Source: Wolfiporia cocos
Lineage: Eukaryota; Basidiomycota; Agaricomycetes; Polyporales; Phaeolaceae
DNA length: 64,000 nt
Assembly: GCA_029448655.1 (NCBI GenBank)
Contig: JACCLO010000008.1
Location: 2,294,001-2,358,000 of the forward strand
Direction: 5' to 3'
Made by a program: the position numbers and the translations under genes. The notes below the pieces were generated by a model. The model had not been told where the DNA came from. It worked only from the letters and a program-made list of their open reading frames with translations, and did no database searches. Of this stretch, positions 1-12,936 are shown one piece after another (position 1 is the stretch's first letter; each line of letters opens with the position of its first letter).

Positions 1-383
1 GATAAGGGCAATAGCGAGGAGAAGCAGAAGATGACGGCAATTAGGCATGCTGCAATGCTGTCCAAGACACCTGTGCAGGAAAGCAGAGCACCATTGACAT
101 TAGACGCACATCTACCAAGATGGCTCTGAGCAGATGTCAGTACGAAATGAAACGAGGCAAGCAGGTATACGCACCTCAGAATGATTTATCCATCCCTGGT
201 CGACCCATTCCCGCACACCAACTCAAGTAGTAGTAACTCGCATGCGCAAGGTAGAAATTGAGCAGCCTTGAGATTCACGCGCCGGCTTGGTTTTATCGCA
301 TCCATTACGAGACATAGGAGTAAAGATAAATAGAAAATACAAGGCTACAGTACAACAAAGCAACCGGAAAGAAATGAGACATC
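1..383. other. Downstream flank of H2B, no gene seen
   Basis: No open frame with family resemblance or plausible exon structure is visible. It holds the presumed 3' UTR and terminator region of the minus-strand H2B gene whose stop codon is at 384-386. Confidence 0.4.
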
Positions 384-977
<594 letters not shown>

Positions 978-1310
978 TTGCAGATGAGTATGCGGTGGTG
1001 CGACGCGAGTTTGCTGAATGGACGGAGCGAAAGGTATGGATGAGCACAAAGGAGAGCGTCGACTGTATTTATACAAGCTGGATGCGCTTGTTTGGCCACA
1101 ACGCGTCGACGCTTCGAACCTTATTTTGTTGAATGTGCTAAACAATAGCACGTGACGGCGGCCCCCCGCGCCTCAGTCGCGTCGGTGGCTGAACCTCAGC
1201 TCTGCATAAATACCTCGCACCATGCGCGACGCTGCCCCCCCAACTCTGCCTTCGCCCTCCATTATCTCACCTGTCGCTCTCACCTACCACCCATACTCGC
1301 AACATCAACA
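978..1310. promoter_or_regulatory. Bidirectional H2B/H2A promoter
   Basis: The 333 bp gap between the two divergent start codons must carry both promoters. A TATAAATA box reads on the minus strand at 1066-1073, about 90 nt upstream of the H2B ATG. A CATAAATA box reads on the plus strand near 1205-1212, about 100 nt upstream of the H2A ATG. A shared histone activator site is expected here but I did not recognise one. Confidence 0.7.
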
Positions 1311-1887
<577 letters not shown>

Positions 1888-2452
1888 ACGGGATCTGCGG
1901 TGTTTTGTCTTCGTGTTGTATTATTGTACTGTACTTTCAGCCTATTTTATACCTTCTATTTCGCCTCCTCATAGTCGGCATCCGAGCGTTCCTCTAGCAT
2001 CAAGTTCGAACTTGAACAGGATTGATCAAAGTTGGTTACGAGCACTAAAGAAGTCTCTTGGGAGTAGTGGAGGAGGTGTCGTGCCACAAGGGATCTGCTG
2101 TGAGGCATTCGAGGACGCTGTATTAGGATTCTGATTCGTTTGACGTCGTCCACGCAAGTGCGTCCGATGGTGCAGCACTGCTGCGAAGTGCCTAGTCACG
2201 AATGGTACATATTTACATGAACATGAAGGTTAGAGAACCTCTATCCAGTATATATAGTGATATCGGTGTGTAAATGTGAGAAATCTATGCCACAGTCCAT
2301 GGTGGGGTCCGGTACAGTGAGTCAATGCAAGACGACAATAGAACAAGAGTGAAGCTCTCCACCGCAGCTGCGCCACAGCAAATATCAACGCCACAGATGC
2401 AGAAACAACAACAATGCGAGAAACATATCGATGAGGCGTGAGGAAAAGAGGC
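1888..2452. other. Convergent intergenic region
   Basis: Lies between the 3' end of H2A (plus) and the 3' end of the HECT-like gene (minus), so it should hold both polyadenylation regions. No supported coding sequence was seen. Confidence 0.5.
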
Positions 2453-5400
2453 TTAGGAACGCTGGAGCCAACCGACATCCAAGCCGGTCATAGTGCGCAT
2501 GCCTTCGGGGTATGCTGTGTTGCTCTCCTTGAGCAAACCTGCGAGCCGCCTGCAGATGTCGAGCGGGTAGTAGAGGTGTTCTGCCTGTGGGAACCCGGGG
2601 TATTTGCTCGAGATACTATAGCAACAAGGTGAGTCTCCACGAGACGATGGACCAACACAGAAATCGCACCTTTGTAGGTCTGAGTACGCTGCAGGCGGCC
2701 CGATGATCTTGTAGAGGACCTTCGCCGCATGAACAGATCCGCTCTTGGGAATGACGTACTGCGTGGGCGTCGTGTATGCTATCCGCATGCTGGGCTTGAA
2801 AAGCCAGATCTAACACATCAAAGCGATGAGGCTTTGAGCAGCAGAAGCGGTGGCATACATACCAGGATCCTCGGCCGCTCATCCTCCTCGTCCATGACGA
2901 TGAATCTATATGTCGCGTGCGCGTGGACGAACTCGTTCATGTCTTCCGCGATGAACGCTGACAGCGGAATCCGGCACGGTCTGGCGATATAGGCAGCTAA
3001 TGAGATTGACTAGATCCTGGCATTGCTGCGATGAGACTCACTCGGCTGTGGGGCTTACAGGGCGGATAGCATACTTGGCCAGTCTGTATGCCCAGTATCT
3101 CGGCCCCTCTTTAGGCTGGTGCTCTCGGCGACGACCAACTATAGCGCCACATATACAACGCACGCGCTGCCAGTCATCAGGATGCTACGGTGGAATGTCA
3201 GCTCGGAATTCCTTCGTCTTAAAGAGAGAAACAAAAAAGGGAGAATGTGCTCTCGCAAGTAGCTCCCGAGACGTGTTCCTCAGCAACACGAGAGTTGTTT
3301 AGCAAGTAACTGGCAGGCGATGCCATTTATCTTGGACGCTTTGTATCAGCCAAATCGCCGCCGCACCACACGAGCACAGTGCCCGACTCTGCGCCAAAAC
3401 CAGCTAGGGCTTCGACGCCTTGCACGGACAGTGGCTATATGCAGCCCGAACGGCCATTGGTGGATATCCAATGTCGGCCTTCTTTCCGTCCTTATTTCCT
3501 GGGCTCATGAGAGACGCTGCACATGGAGCGTACTCACCTTGTCTTCCGACAGCTTATCCTCGTCCGCCACTCCGAAGTTATTCCTTGCCATGACAGACTG
3601 TTCGAAAAGAATATAACTGCCGCCCACCAATGCATGTGTCTCGGTCGGCCAGAATCCCTCGCTCGTGTGTTTTGTGACATGTTCGTGCAGCTTCAGGTCC
3701 GAATGGCACATCCATGCATCGACGAGCTCTGCCCAGTGCTCCGAGGGCAGGTCGCGATAGTCCTGCAAACGCGAACAGTGCACGAGGGGAAGAGAACATG
3801 ACGCGCAGATGTAGCTTGTAGGGAGGGCCGTGTTGAGGTAGGTAGCATCCACGAGGGCAAATGCAGGTTGTTGCGCGTCACTGGCGGGGATCGTGGCAAG
3901 TTTAATCTGGAAATGTTGTCCGTCTACCTTGACTTCCTTCTTCCCAGGGGCTACACGAGCTGGCAGCTGCAAGAAAGGTGAAGTGCTCGTGCCACATTTA
4001 ACGACTAAACATTCGCGGTCGTCACTGGTCTTGCCAGGTACCTCAGACGCTGGGACGACTTCAGCCTCCAAATTTACTCCAGGAGTCATACCAGTAGCAG
4101 TGAGGAATACCAGGACGTGCTGAAGGCTCTCGTGGAACTCCGCTACATATGTCACGTCAAGGCTGGCTGCATAGAGGTGTAAGCACAGTCGACACAGCCT
4201 TTGACAGACAGCTTACCCTGCAATGCCGGAATGGAGGCAACCGAGGAGCCCATCCTACGCGTCTTCGATGATCGCATTTTTCGCGCTTCGGTCGGTGAGG
4301 CTGGAATAGGTGACGAGGGCCTTGACAGCAGCCAGGCGAGCGGTGGTGCAGAGATGCTCCTGCTCCTGAGCGACAAAGCAGATCCAGACCGGGCGCGCCG
4401 TGGTGACGGAGCCAGTCCTTTCGGCACTGGCTCCTTCACGAACTCGGGAAGACTTAGCAGAGCCTTCGGATCCTCCATCTGCATCTTCAGCTGCACTGGC
4501 TCAGGAACCGCTTCGCGGATGAACTCTGGGAGAGAGAGCATTGCATCGGGATCCTTGCCCTTGTCTCGGGCGCTCCCCGGAGGTGTCAAGATAGCGTCTT
4601 GTGCATGCAACCTGCGCGCATCCGAATGCCGCGCAAGCCGTTCCACAAACGCCTCGCGCTGAAATGCACCGTCAATTGTGGACTAGTACAAAAGAACCAT
4701 ATCTACGCACCTTTTCGACATCCCGCTGTCTTGCTCTCTCCAGCTTCGCCCTGAGAACGCCGTCAAGCGACACTGATTGGTCCAACATCCTTCGGTCAGT
4801 TGCGCGCCCGATGAGTTCAACCATCCGCTCGAGCTCCTCGACCTCATCATCTTTCGCCCGCCGCTTCCCTTCCCTTACGTTTGAGCGCGAGGGCGAGCCG
4901 GCGAGTCTAGCCTGCTCGAGCTCTTCAAGTTTGGACTTTTTCAGCTCTACCCGCTGGTCGTGCAACTGAGGAGCGACAATGTACAAGCGATCGATGGCGA
5001 GAGTGACCGCTTCCAGATCCATGCGCATCTTTTCGCTGAGGGCGCCTCCCGGGGCAGCTCTCTCTACGGGACTGGACAAATCTCTGCCCTTCGCAGACAG
5101 AGTAGGAGAGCCCAGCTTCTCGAGTGCATGGGCTGATGAACCAGGCTCGTACCGCGGTAGTCCCTCGCTTTCAAACTGAGCGTCGTACCATGCGGTATCG
5201 TACTCCGGCGGTAGCAGGTCCGCATCTGGCGCAGCCGAGCCTTCGTAAGTGCGGGATCGACATAGTGTCAGCACCTGCTCTAGCTCTTCATCTACCTGAA
5301 CCCACAGCAACGCCGTCTCAACCTGCAGAGCAGGAGATGTCGCACTGCTCGCGCTCGTGAGCTCTAGGTCCTCACGAGCAAGCTGGAAGTCACTGAGCTG

Positions 5401-6278
5401 TCGTCGCAGGGCAGCAAACGGGTCGGAGGTATTCCCAGGAGCGGATGATCCCCATGACGCGACACGAGGAGCCGTCGACGTACCGGTCGATGGCTGCAGG
5501 ACCGAAAGCCGATAGAAATGTTTGACAAGTGAGACTAGCGTGCGTACAAGCGTGATATCGTGTGGCGGCAGCGCATGCGTCTCTGCCAGATGTTCGACAC
5601 GAGCTTGGAGCTCCCGAATAAGGGCTCCTTCGTCTGCAAAGTCCCAGGAAGACGACCCAGCGAATTCAGGCTCTAGTGTAGACTGTCGCGTGCGTAGGTT
5701 GTGTACTAGTGTCTGAAGACCTGTCGAGGGTTGTGGGGCAAGAGCGGGGGAGGAACTTGGGGGCATGGAGTGCCGCCGGTCGGGTAGGATAGGTCTCCAG
5801 TCAGAGGGTGTAGATAGCAGGTCATTCAGCGTTGTTAAACACGAGTTTTGGACGTGCGCAATGGAGGGCACCAGCTCCGCCTGTTGGACATTGGAGTACA
5901 GCTACACATCGTAATCGGGTCTATACTCACCGACATCGCACTCGCTCGACAGGCTTCGCCGAGTACAGACTGCACTGCCGTCGACATCATTTCTTCTCCC
6001 GCATCTTGAAATCGCGTACCAGTCACAGAGCCCCTCTCTTGTGTGTCCAACGTCCCGCCAACGCTGGACACGCCGCCACGAAGCGCATCTGCGTCATCAA
6101 TGCACAATTCCTCTGCTGCCAGCTCCTGAAGTAGCTCCTGTTGCTCTCGCTCGACCTGGCTTGGGAAAGGCGTTGGGATGTTGGCGTCAAGATTAGGCCA
6201 GAGTTGACGGTGCGTCACTTCGGCCGCTTCTAACGTAGGGACTGTTGGTGCCGTCTGAGTACGGATGAGCGTCGCCAT
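2453..6278 (-). CDS. HECT-like (UBE3D-type) E2-binding ubiquitin ligase, long N-terminal extension
   Basis: Predicted 1,050-residue protein from eight exons: 6278-5931, 5880-4711, 4658-4217, 4166-3538, 3184-3042, 2980-2863, 2809-2670 and 2615-2453. The total is a multiple of three and all borders are GT-AG. The C-terminal ~400 residues match the UBE3D/HECT_2 family: CASCSLPL...LPSEHWAELVDAWMCH, then C-I-C-G-A-I-V-G followed by LAKYAIRP, IPLSAFIAEDMNEFV and IWLFKPSMRIAYTTP. That family binds ubiquitin-charged E2s. The first ~650 residues have no domain I recognise; they are Ser/Pro rich with charged helical stretches around REAFVERLARHSDARRL. The junction intron at 4216-4167 keeps frame, and no in-frame ATG is available just upstream of the HECT-like part, so I model one gene. 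Two genes annotated as one remains possible. The 353 nt gap between exons 4 and 5 may hide another small exon. Confidence 0.8.
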
Positions 6279-6505
6279 TCACGACCGGATGTAGCTACAA
6301 GGCTGTTGCGACGAGGAAGACTTCAAGGCTTTATATTACCAGTTCGGAGACGATCAATGTTGGTAGCAGTGCAGTTGGACAGCTCGTTTGGCGGAATGAT
6401 CAAATTCGTTATGAGACTGAACGCTGAGACTTAACGTTTAAACGGCGATTATTCAAGGGACAGATAACCGGGTTATCAATAAATGCCACAAGTCAGGTAC
6501 AGGTA

Positions 6506-7186
6506 CAGTTGACTATCTAGTAATGCATACCGTTGGTCCCCGGATTATGAGGTGTTATGCGTGATCAGATCCGTGACATAGTGTGACTCATTGTGATCAT
6601 ATGTGACTTCCCCGCGCAGGTACGTCACGCTCTGTCACATCAACATCGCATTGAGTGCCACTATACGTCTGCCGAACTACTGCTATCCTGCCAGTACCTA
6701 TCTAGCGTGCTCTGCTTTTGTGGATTAAAGTTAATGTGATGTAAATGGTCTCGTAGCTTCCGCAACTGCTGCTGGAGAACAAGTACCGAGACACCCTCAG
6801 CTTCTGCAAACTGAGGACAGAACAGTCATGAAGAGTGAGATTGCTTCGTGCTTATTTTGTTGGCTTGACTGCTGAAGACCTAGGCTCTTTGATGGCTTCT
6901 GGTGGCTTTTCCTCAGCAGTAGGATGGGCATAGGGCTTCTTTGCAGGGCACGGTTTGCGCTTCCGGTCGTCTACAGGGAGAGCTGACGAAGTCACACTAT
7001 ACTATGCGTGCACTAAATTACCAAATATAGCAAATCTAATAATGCATAACCCCAACTTCGGGCATGCGTTATGCAATATCAGAAATTTATGCATAACATC
7101 TTGGGGACGAGATCGGTCCCCGGCTCAGGCTATGCATTATGAGATCATATGCATTACTAGCTAATGCATATCTAGATAGTCAACTG
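6506..7186. mobile_element. TIR element (MITE-like), TA target duplication
   Basis: The left end reads TA then CAGTTGACTATCTAG (6504-6520). The right end reads CTAGATAGTCAACTG then TA (7172-7188). These are perfect 15 bp terminal inverted repeats flanked by TA, as in Tc1/mariner-type insertions. Similarity continues inward imperfectly, with ATGCAT-rich blocks and TCCCCGG/CCGGGGA on the two arms. The element is 681 bp with no credible transposase frame, so it would be non-autonomous. Confidence 0.75.
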
Positions 7187-7370
7187 TAGTACATTGGATT
7201 GCAGTTGATTGCTGTTATACAGTTCGACAGATCAGCTATATTCTGCGCACTCCATCTCTTCTGATATTATTGCTTTGATATCTGTTCCTGATCAAGCAGT
7301 TAGTCAATTTGATTTGAAAAACTATGGCATGCAATAGCACTCACTGCTCGAGTCAATGCGCAAGAGCATC

Positions 7371-8684
7371 TCACACGAGCTTCAAAAGATCACTCATTAC
7401 ACCCATAGCTGTAACCGCTGCGCCTGCTCCAGCTCCCTGAACAACTAAGGGCCTCGCGCCATACCGCTCCGTATGGAACATTATAATGTTGTCCGATCCA
7501 CCAAGGGCAGTGACAAACGGATGCGACACGGGGTATCTAGGTCAACAATGTCAGATTGCGATGTGCTGTCAGGAGAGAACGAGGCCTACTTCTCCAAATC
7601 TGCCTTGATGACACCGCTTTGCACGTCAATCACTCCCACAAAGCGCAGCACCTTGTTCTCTTTGAGAGCTTCGGCGCGCATCTGCTCAAACTTGGCGTCG
7701 AAGGCAGGGAGTTTTTCGATGAACTCGTCGCCTGATTGAACGGACTCGAGCTCTGGTGGGACCAGCGACTTGGTGCTAACGGATTGATACCCATCCTTGA
7801 GCGCGGCTCGGAGGGTGGGAACGTAGCGAGACAATATCGCAAGCTTGCGCGCGACATCAGCGCCATTCAGGTCATCACCAGGGTGCGGTTCCTGATGTGG
7901 GACATAAGTTGCGTTTTCGTATATGTAAGGAGGCGCCTCACCGTGTAACCTTTCTCTCTTGCAATACGAACGACAGAGGAGAAGCCAGGGCCGCCTGATT
8001 GAGCGGTAGAAAACTCGTTGAAGATGTAACTCATAGTTCCAGAGAACACTCCTTCAATTTTCGTGACCTACAGCAAGGTCGATTCATCGACAGTCAATCC
8101 GAATCGAGAATGCAGACCTTGTCTCCCGTGGCGACAAGATCCTTCAGCGTGGATATGATGGGCAGTCCTGCGCCAACTGTAGCCTCGTTAAGGAACCGCG
8201 CGCCGCTTTCCACACTGGCAGAGAGAATGCTGTCATACAAGGAGAGACTCGAAGAAAATGCTTTCTTGTTCGGAGTGATGACATGGACGCCGGATTTGAG
8301 AAACTGTGGGTAGAGAGCGGCGACCTCGTTCGATGATGTATTGTCAACAAGCACGACGTCTTGACCCGGCCTTACTAGTGCAGAGAGCTCTCTGCTGAGG
8401 AAGGTCAGATCCGGTTTAAGCCCCGACCGCGCCAGCTCTTGCTTCCATCCTGATGGCGTAATGCTCAGGCCATCCGGAGCGAATAGAGTGGCTTTCGACG
8501 AGGTCAGAGCGACGAGACGGAATGGGTTCGGTGAGGGGAAACTAAGAAGCTGGTTGATGAATTCCCCTCCCACAAGTCCTACGCCAACAACTGCCACTCG
8601 TAGAACTTTAGGACTAGAAGAGACGATAGCTTGCGTTGCCATCGTTGTGCGTGGCTGTACGATGTGCCCATTTTGTGAACTCAA
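7371..8684 (-). CDS. HOM6: Homoserine dehydrogenase
   Basis: NAD(P)-dependent reduction of aspartate semialdehyde to homoserine, the branch leading to threonine, methionine and isoleucine. Exons: 8684-8118, 8067-7942, 7891-7590 and 7536-7371, giving 386 residues. The Rossmann motif VGVGLVGGEFINQL is near the N-terminus. DNTSSNEVA and the HVITPNKKAF block follow, then FLNEATVGAGLPII, KIEGVFSGTMSYIFNEF, EPHPGDDLNGADVARK and GAGAGAAVTAMGV at the end. Family members are usually about 360-375 residues. A start at the internal ATG 8642 (MATQ...) gives 372 and is an equally good choice. The third intron begins within the codon at 7589, where an unspliced reading would hit a TAG. Confidence 0.95.
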
Positions 8685-8927
8685 AATAAGTGACTAACAT
8701 CGGACGATGGCTTACCAGGCCTTGGGTTTGTATTCGTTGCTGCGCACGTCCACAGACTATACTATAGATGACTCAATCACAGCCCGAGGTTAGGAAGACA
8801 GTCGTTCCTAACGACGCCCTATCGGAGGAAGTGCATCGGCAAAACGCGAACCCTCATATCTAGTCCGCTATCTATTGTAAATAGCAGCTCGGTAGATATA
8901 CGTAAATACGTGCAGGGTACTGGCAGG

Positions 8928-9135
8928 ATCAACAAGGACTGAAATATAATTTGTAGGATCAACGAGGACTGAAATACCATTTTCAGGATTATGTAATGAG
9001 GACCGACATGTTATTTGCAGGATCAAAGAGGACCAAATAGGACGGACATGTGAATTGCAGGACCAACGAGGACGGATCTACTATTTGCAGGATTACAGAG
9101 GATGGATATAGTCATGGCAGGACTAACGAGCACAG
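8928..9135. repeat. Degenerate tandem repeat, roughly 30-40 bp unit
   Basis: Six or so imperfect copies of a unit resembling GCAGGATCAACGAGGAC, each followed by a short AT-rich spacer, run head to tail. Spacing drifts and point changes are frequent, so the array is old. No coding potential was seen. Confidence 0.75.
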
Positions 9136-11750
9136 TAGTACCAGTGGCAGCAACAAGAGGCACAGTTTAAGCACAGATCCTCAGAGAGCACGCAAAACAG
9201 AAACTTATTAACAAGAATGCATCCACATGCAGGGGTGTGGCATCTGGGTGTGACGCGGCTCCCATCCGATTGAGTAAGTCCCTTACTTGATTGGGCAACA
9301 CCTTTCGTCATACTTTGTAGTCTGTCGTATTTCCAGTCGGCTCTTGAATCTTGTCAATAAAGGCTAGCTCTTGTCACTGTCGATGCGCTCAATCTTCTCT
9401 CTCCTCAATTCATTTGATGTTCTCCCATCGCTCAACACCCCAGGTGCAGTCTGTCACCCGCACATACCCAAGTTGATACGTCCGCCTCTCTCTCCCCCTT
9501 GTCTCTTGCTCTCGTTCCCCTCTCGGTACGATGCATTGTGATCTTTACTTGTGACACAAGCGCAACCTTAAGACACACACCGGGGGAAGGTGGGTCGCAT
9601 GAAAGCGCCTTCCTGGTCCGGGCATCTCAAGGCACAAAAGGCCAAGACAAGTCTGAGGTTTACGCTCAAGACTGTCCGGCATATATACTCCTAATCTATT
9701 TGTACATGTTTGTGTACGGTGGCTCAGAGGCCTCTATGTACTGGTATCTATGTCACAGATTTTACGACGTACGTACTAACGTCCAAGTCGGACCGCTGGT
9801 AATATGTGACGTCCCAAGGTAACAAGCAATGCTTGAGACACCAGACTAGCACGCAGAGGAAGTAGCGTTGAATCTGAGGGGACACGCCCCCATAGATAGG
9901 ATGAAGAGTCTGAGGTGTAAGACCTCAGACGTAGTAGTTTAAGTACATGCGCTGCAGCAGTCACTAGTATGGCTACCCTAAAGTAAGAGGCCCGAGCGTA
10001 ACTACGACGACGCTCTATCAGGTGATGTGCTTACGTAAGTAATGCGCTAACTACTAAGGACCTAAGGGGAGTAGGTGTTATGCGCGTATCCACTAGGCTA
10101 CGGCTATATACGGGTCATGTGATAGGTAACCGGGGTTTCCTGGGTTCGATCCAGGGGAGGGGCAATATCTGTGACAATCTAACTGGCTATGAGCTATGTG
10201 CCGGTAATGGCATCGGAGCGCTGGGGTACGCGAGGATGTCCATGGCGACGTAGCGTATAAGGGTCGGATCAAAGGAATAGCCAATCGGTCGGGTTTGATC
10301 GGTGGTTCTCGTCGATTGTAGGCGCGCCGGTAATGGCGGGGTTCTAAGTCCGTGATCGGGCGTGGTCTGCCGCGATCGGGGTTGGCCAGTACGGGCCGGG
10401 TATTGTGTGAGTTGATCGAGCGTGATCGGCTGCGATCGGGGTGTAGCGCTCTGTGACTGGTAGGGTTCTCAGTCGTGCAGAGCCTTGGGTTATTATCCCT
10501 GCCTGTTGTACTTGCAGATTAGGGTGCGTAAGGGGTATAGTATAATGTCTATGCCAGTAATGGCGAGTGTCCGTGCGTTGGAGACGCGAGGTGTTGGGTT
10601 TAATGTTCTGGGTCACGTGCGAGTGTAGACCGTGCCCCTAGTCGGCGTATAGCGTAGTGTGCGATGGGTAGCCTTTAGTTGTACAAGGCGTACCGTCGTG
10701 CTATCGTAGCCTGTTGGGCTCTAGGGGTCGGCTCGTGACTCCGGGGTTTAGGGACTAGGCAGCGTATGTCTTGCTGCCGGGACTTGGACTGAGTTTAGGG
10801 TTAGACTGCTGGTGACCTGCTAGTGCCCGTAGTGTCCTGTATAGCGGAGGGCTTCTACTAGCGTTGCCATAGGATTCCAGCTGGGCTCGGATAGAGTGCT
10901 GTAGCGTGCGTATGGCGTGAATGGGGTGTCAACCTAGGATGTTCTACTAGGCTTTGAAATTGGCTTGTGACAACTTGTGATCCTGCATGCTCACCGCACG
11001 CACAGTACGTTTTCTGCCTTTCTCCCTCTACATGCCTTACTAAGCTACTATTAACCCTACTGCCGTAACCTCATGGGAATGCTTGCCATGACAGGCACAA
11101 AATGCTGGACAGCACCTGCTTCTCCATTCCCTTGGGCACTTCTCGCCCTCACTCTCAGATATCTGGTGCGTTGACTCATATTTTCTCCCTTTTTTGTGCA
11201 TGTATGTGCTTTTCCTGCCCACCAACAGTGATTTTTGAATGTCAGTGCAGTCTCGTTACGTGAGGTCATACATGGACTTGCTTGCAGTGCTGGTATGTAC
11301 ATCTAGTATTCGACCTCAAGTTCTAATCAGCTGTGCACTAATGGCACTTTGTACTCCCTGCCATACCAGCCTCGCTGTAGGCCCTGCCATGCCTGCTCTG
11401 TTGAAGTCTTCCTGTGTCGAGAGTGCATTCACACACCGAGCAACTGACTTCACTTACAGTGACTCCCTTGATGAATGCTTCCAGTGCATACCAAACACAC
11501 GGAGTGGTGCTTCGTCTCCCATGGTACTGTATACATGCTATGGTAATTAGGACGCATTCGTACCACTCTACTGTGGGTTTCAGCTATGCCATATCGGGAC
11601 TGGCATGCTACTGCTGTTACGGGTCAAATACCCATTCGTATATTCGAGTCGCAAATATAGATCGTTCTTCTGCACGTAGGCTCGTCGCCGTATGCAAGGC
11701 AAATACTCGTTAGATGCCTTCAAGTCCTAGGTGTAGTTCCTAGGAGATCG
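9136..11750. other. Gene-poor decayed DNA
   Basis: No frame with recognisable protein character. It includes a stretch rich in GATCGGG/CGATCGG words (about 10340-10440). A T-arm-like hairpin CCTGGGTTCGATCCAGG near 10138-10155 has no matching acceptor or D-arm. Composition and lack of exons suggest repeat-derived filler. Confidence 0.5.
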
Positions 11751-12324
11751 TGTAATATCCAATATGCATTAGAGGATATAATCTGTTCAGGTGCGAGTCT
11801 GATAGAATATAAGACTCGCCTAAGTCTGAGAAGTCAGTGTGCACTCCGAGGACTTAGTCATTTGGTTGCTCGAGCGAGAAATACTGAGTGTAGTTTCCTA
11901 CGTTTGAGAACGAGTATAAGACTTCTTGTTTGTACAACAAGGTCGAGCTGAAGAGCCTCGACAGTAAGTACATGAGTTTATATACTACGCTAGGTTTTAG
12001 GGGTCAAGTCAGTCCCAGATGTCACCGATACTATCTACGCTATAGTACCAAACGTTTGATAAGTATGGAGTGATATATCTGAGACGATAGATAGGAATGA
12101 TGATGGCAGTTGAACGCCATCTATCAGCTAGTAAATGATAAACGTGAAATGGGGGCAGAGTTGGATCTGCCAAAGGTGAAACGTGCCCTATACACTAGTA
12201 CAACTAGGAATGCACCCAGTAGAGTCATGAGTAGCCAGGGGGGTTGGTTGCGCAACAAGTCCCTGTATCGTATTCGCCCAGTAGTGAGTTCTGCCAGCGT
12301 TTGAAAAATCAAATAACCATAACA
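11751..12324. repeat. Diverged solo LTR-like sequence related to the 15-23 kb element
   Basis: Shares blocks with the gypsy LTRs in the same order and orientation: GAGAACGAGTATAAG, CAACAAGGTCGAGCTGA, a TTTATATACT box and a CCCAGTAG/GTTGAACGC-type distal part. It has no internal region beside it. Ends are uncertain; TGTAAT at 11751 and ATAACA ending at 12324 are the best termini. No target duplication was found. Confidence 0.55.
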
Positions 12325-12936
12325 ACTGTGCAGTTATCGGCACCTAGCAATGAGGGCGGGTCACCAGCTTCCAGCGTGCTCTTTGCATGTACTGGTGGGA
12401 GGAGGTGTTGGCGGGGGCGGGAGGGAGGTGGAGGTGGGTTTGGCAGTGGGATAAAGGGCAGGGATGAGGATGGTGAGGGCGAAGACAGCGATTCCCTGTT
12501 AGAACTCATACATGTTTCAATGAAATGCGAACTTCTATTAGTATCATACTATGGGTCTGAAGCAACATAGTCCAATATAATACTAGCCCACCAGCATCTT
12601 CACAGGCGACCACTAATGCAAATGTACGGTCCTTGCAATCGCGAAGGCCCTCAGGTGAGGTCCTTGCAAGAACCCGTCCCCTGGGCGCTTGCTATTGCGA
12701 GGACCTGCTACTATAAGGGGGTTATACATGAGTATATCGGTCTGGCTACAGTTACAGGACCTGCTAGGTATATCTATGTAGATACGAGTAAATCTACTGT
12801 CTCGCACTTCACTGATGGTTGTGCTCACTTTGTCCTCGTAGCTCACTAATACGAAGTTGGTACCTCGTACAATAGTGATATCTGAGAGTTGAGCCTACCT
12901 TTCAATTTCTTTCTTTTGAAGGTTGTACACTTAATT

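Noticed and set aside
10138..10165. T-arm-like CCTGGGTTCGATCCAGG on the plus strand
   Set aside because: The following GGAGGGG acceptor half has no complementary 5' partner and no A box at the right distance, so it is not a tRNA gene.
12613..12849. Two overlapping 77-codon ORFs on opposite strands
   Set aside because: They arise from a short inverted repeat (GGTCCTTGCAA-type) and have no protein character.
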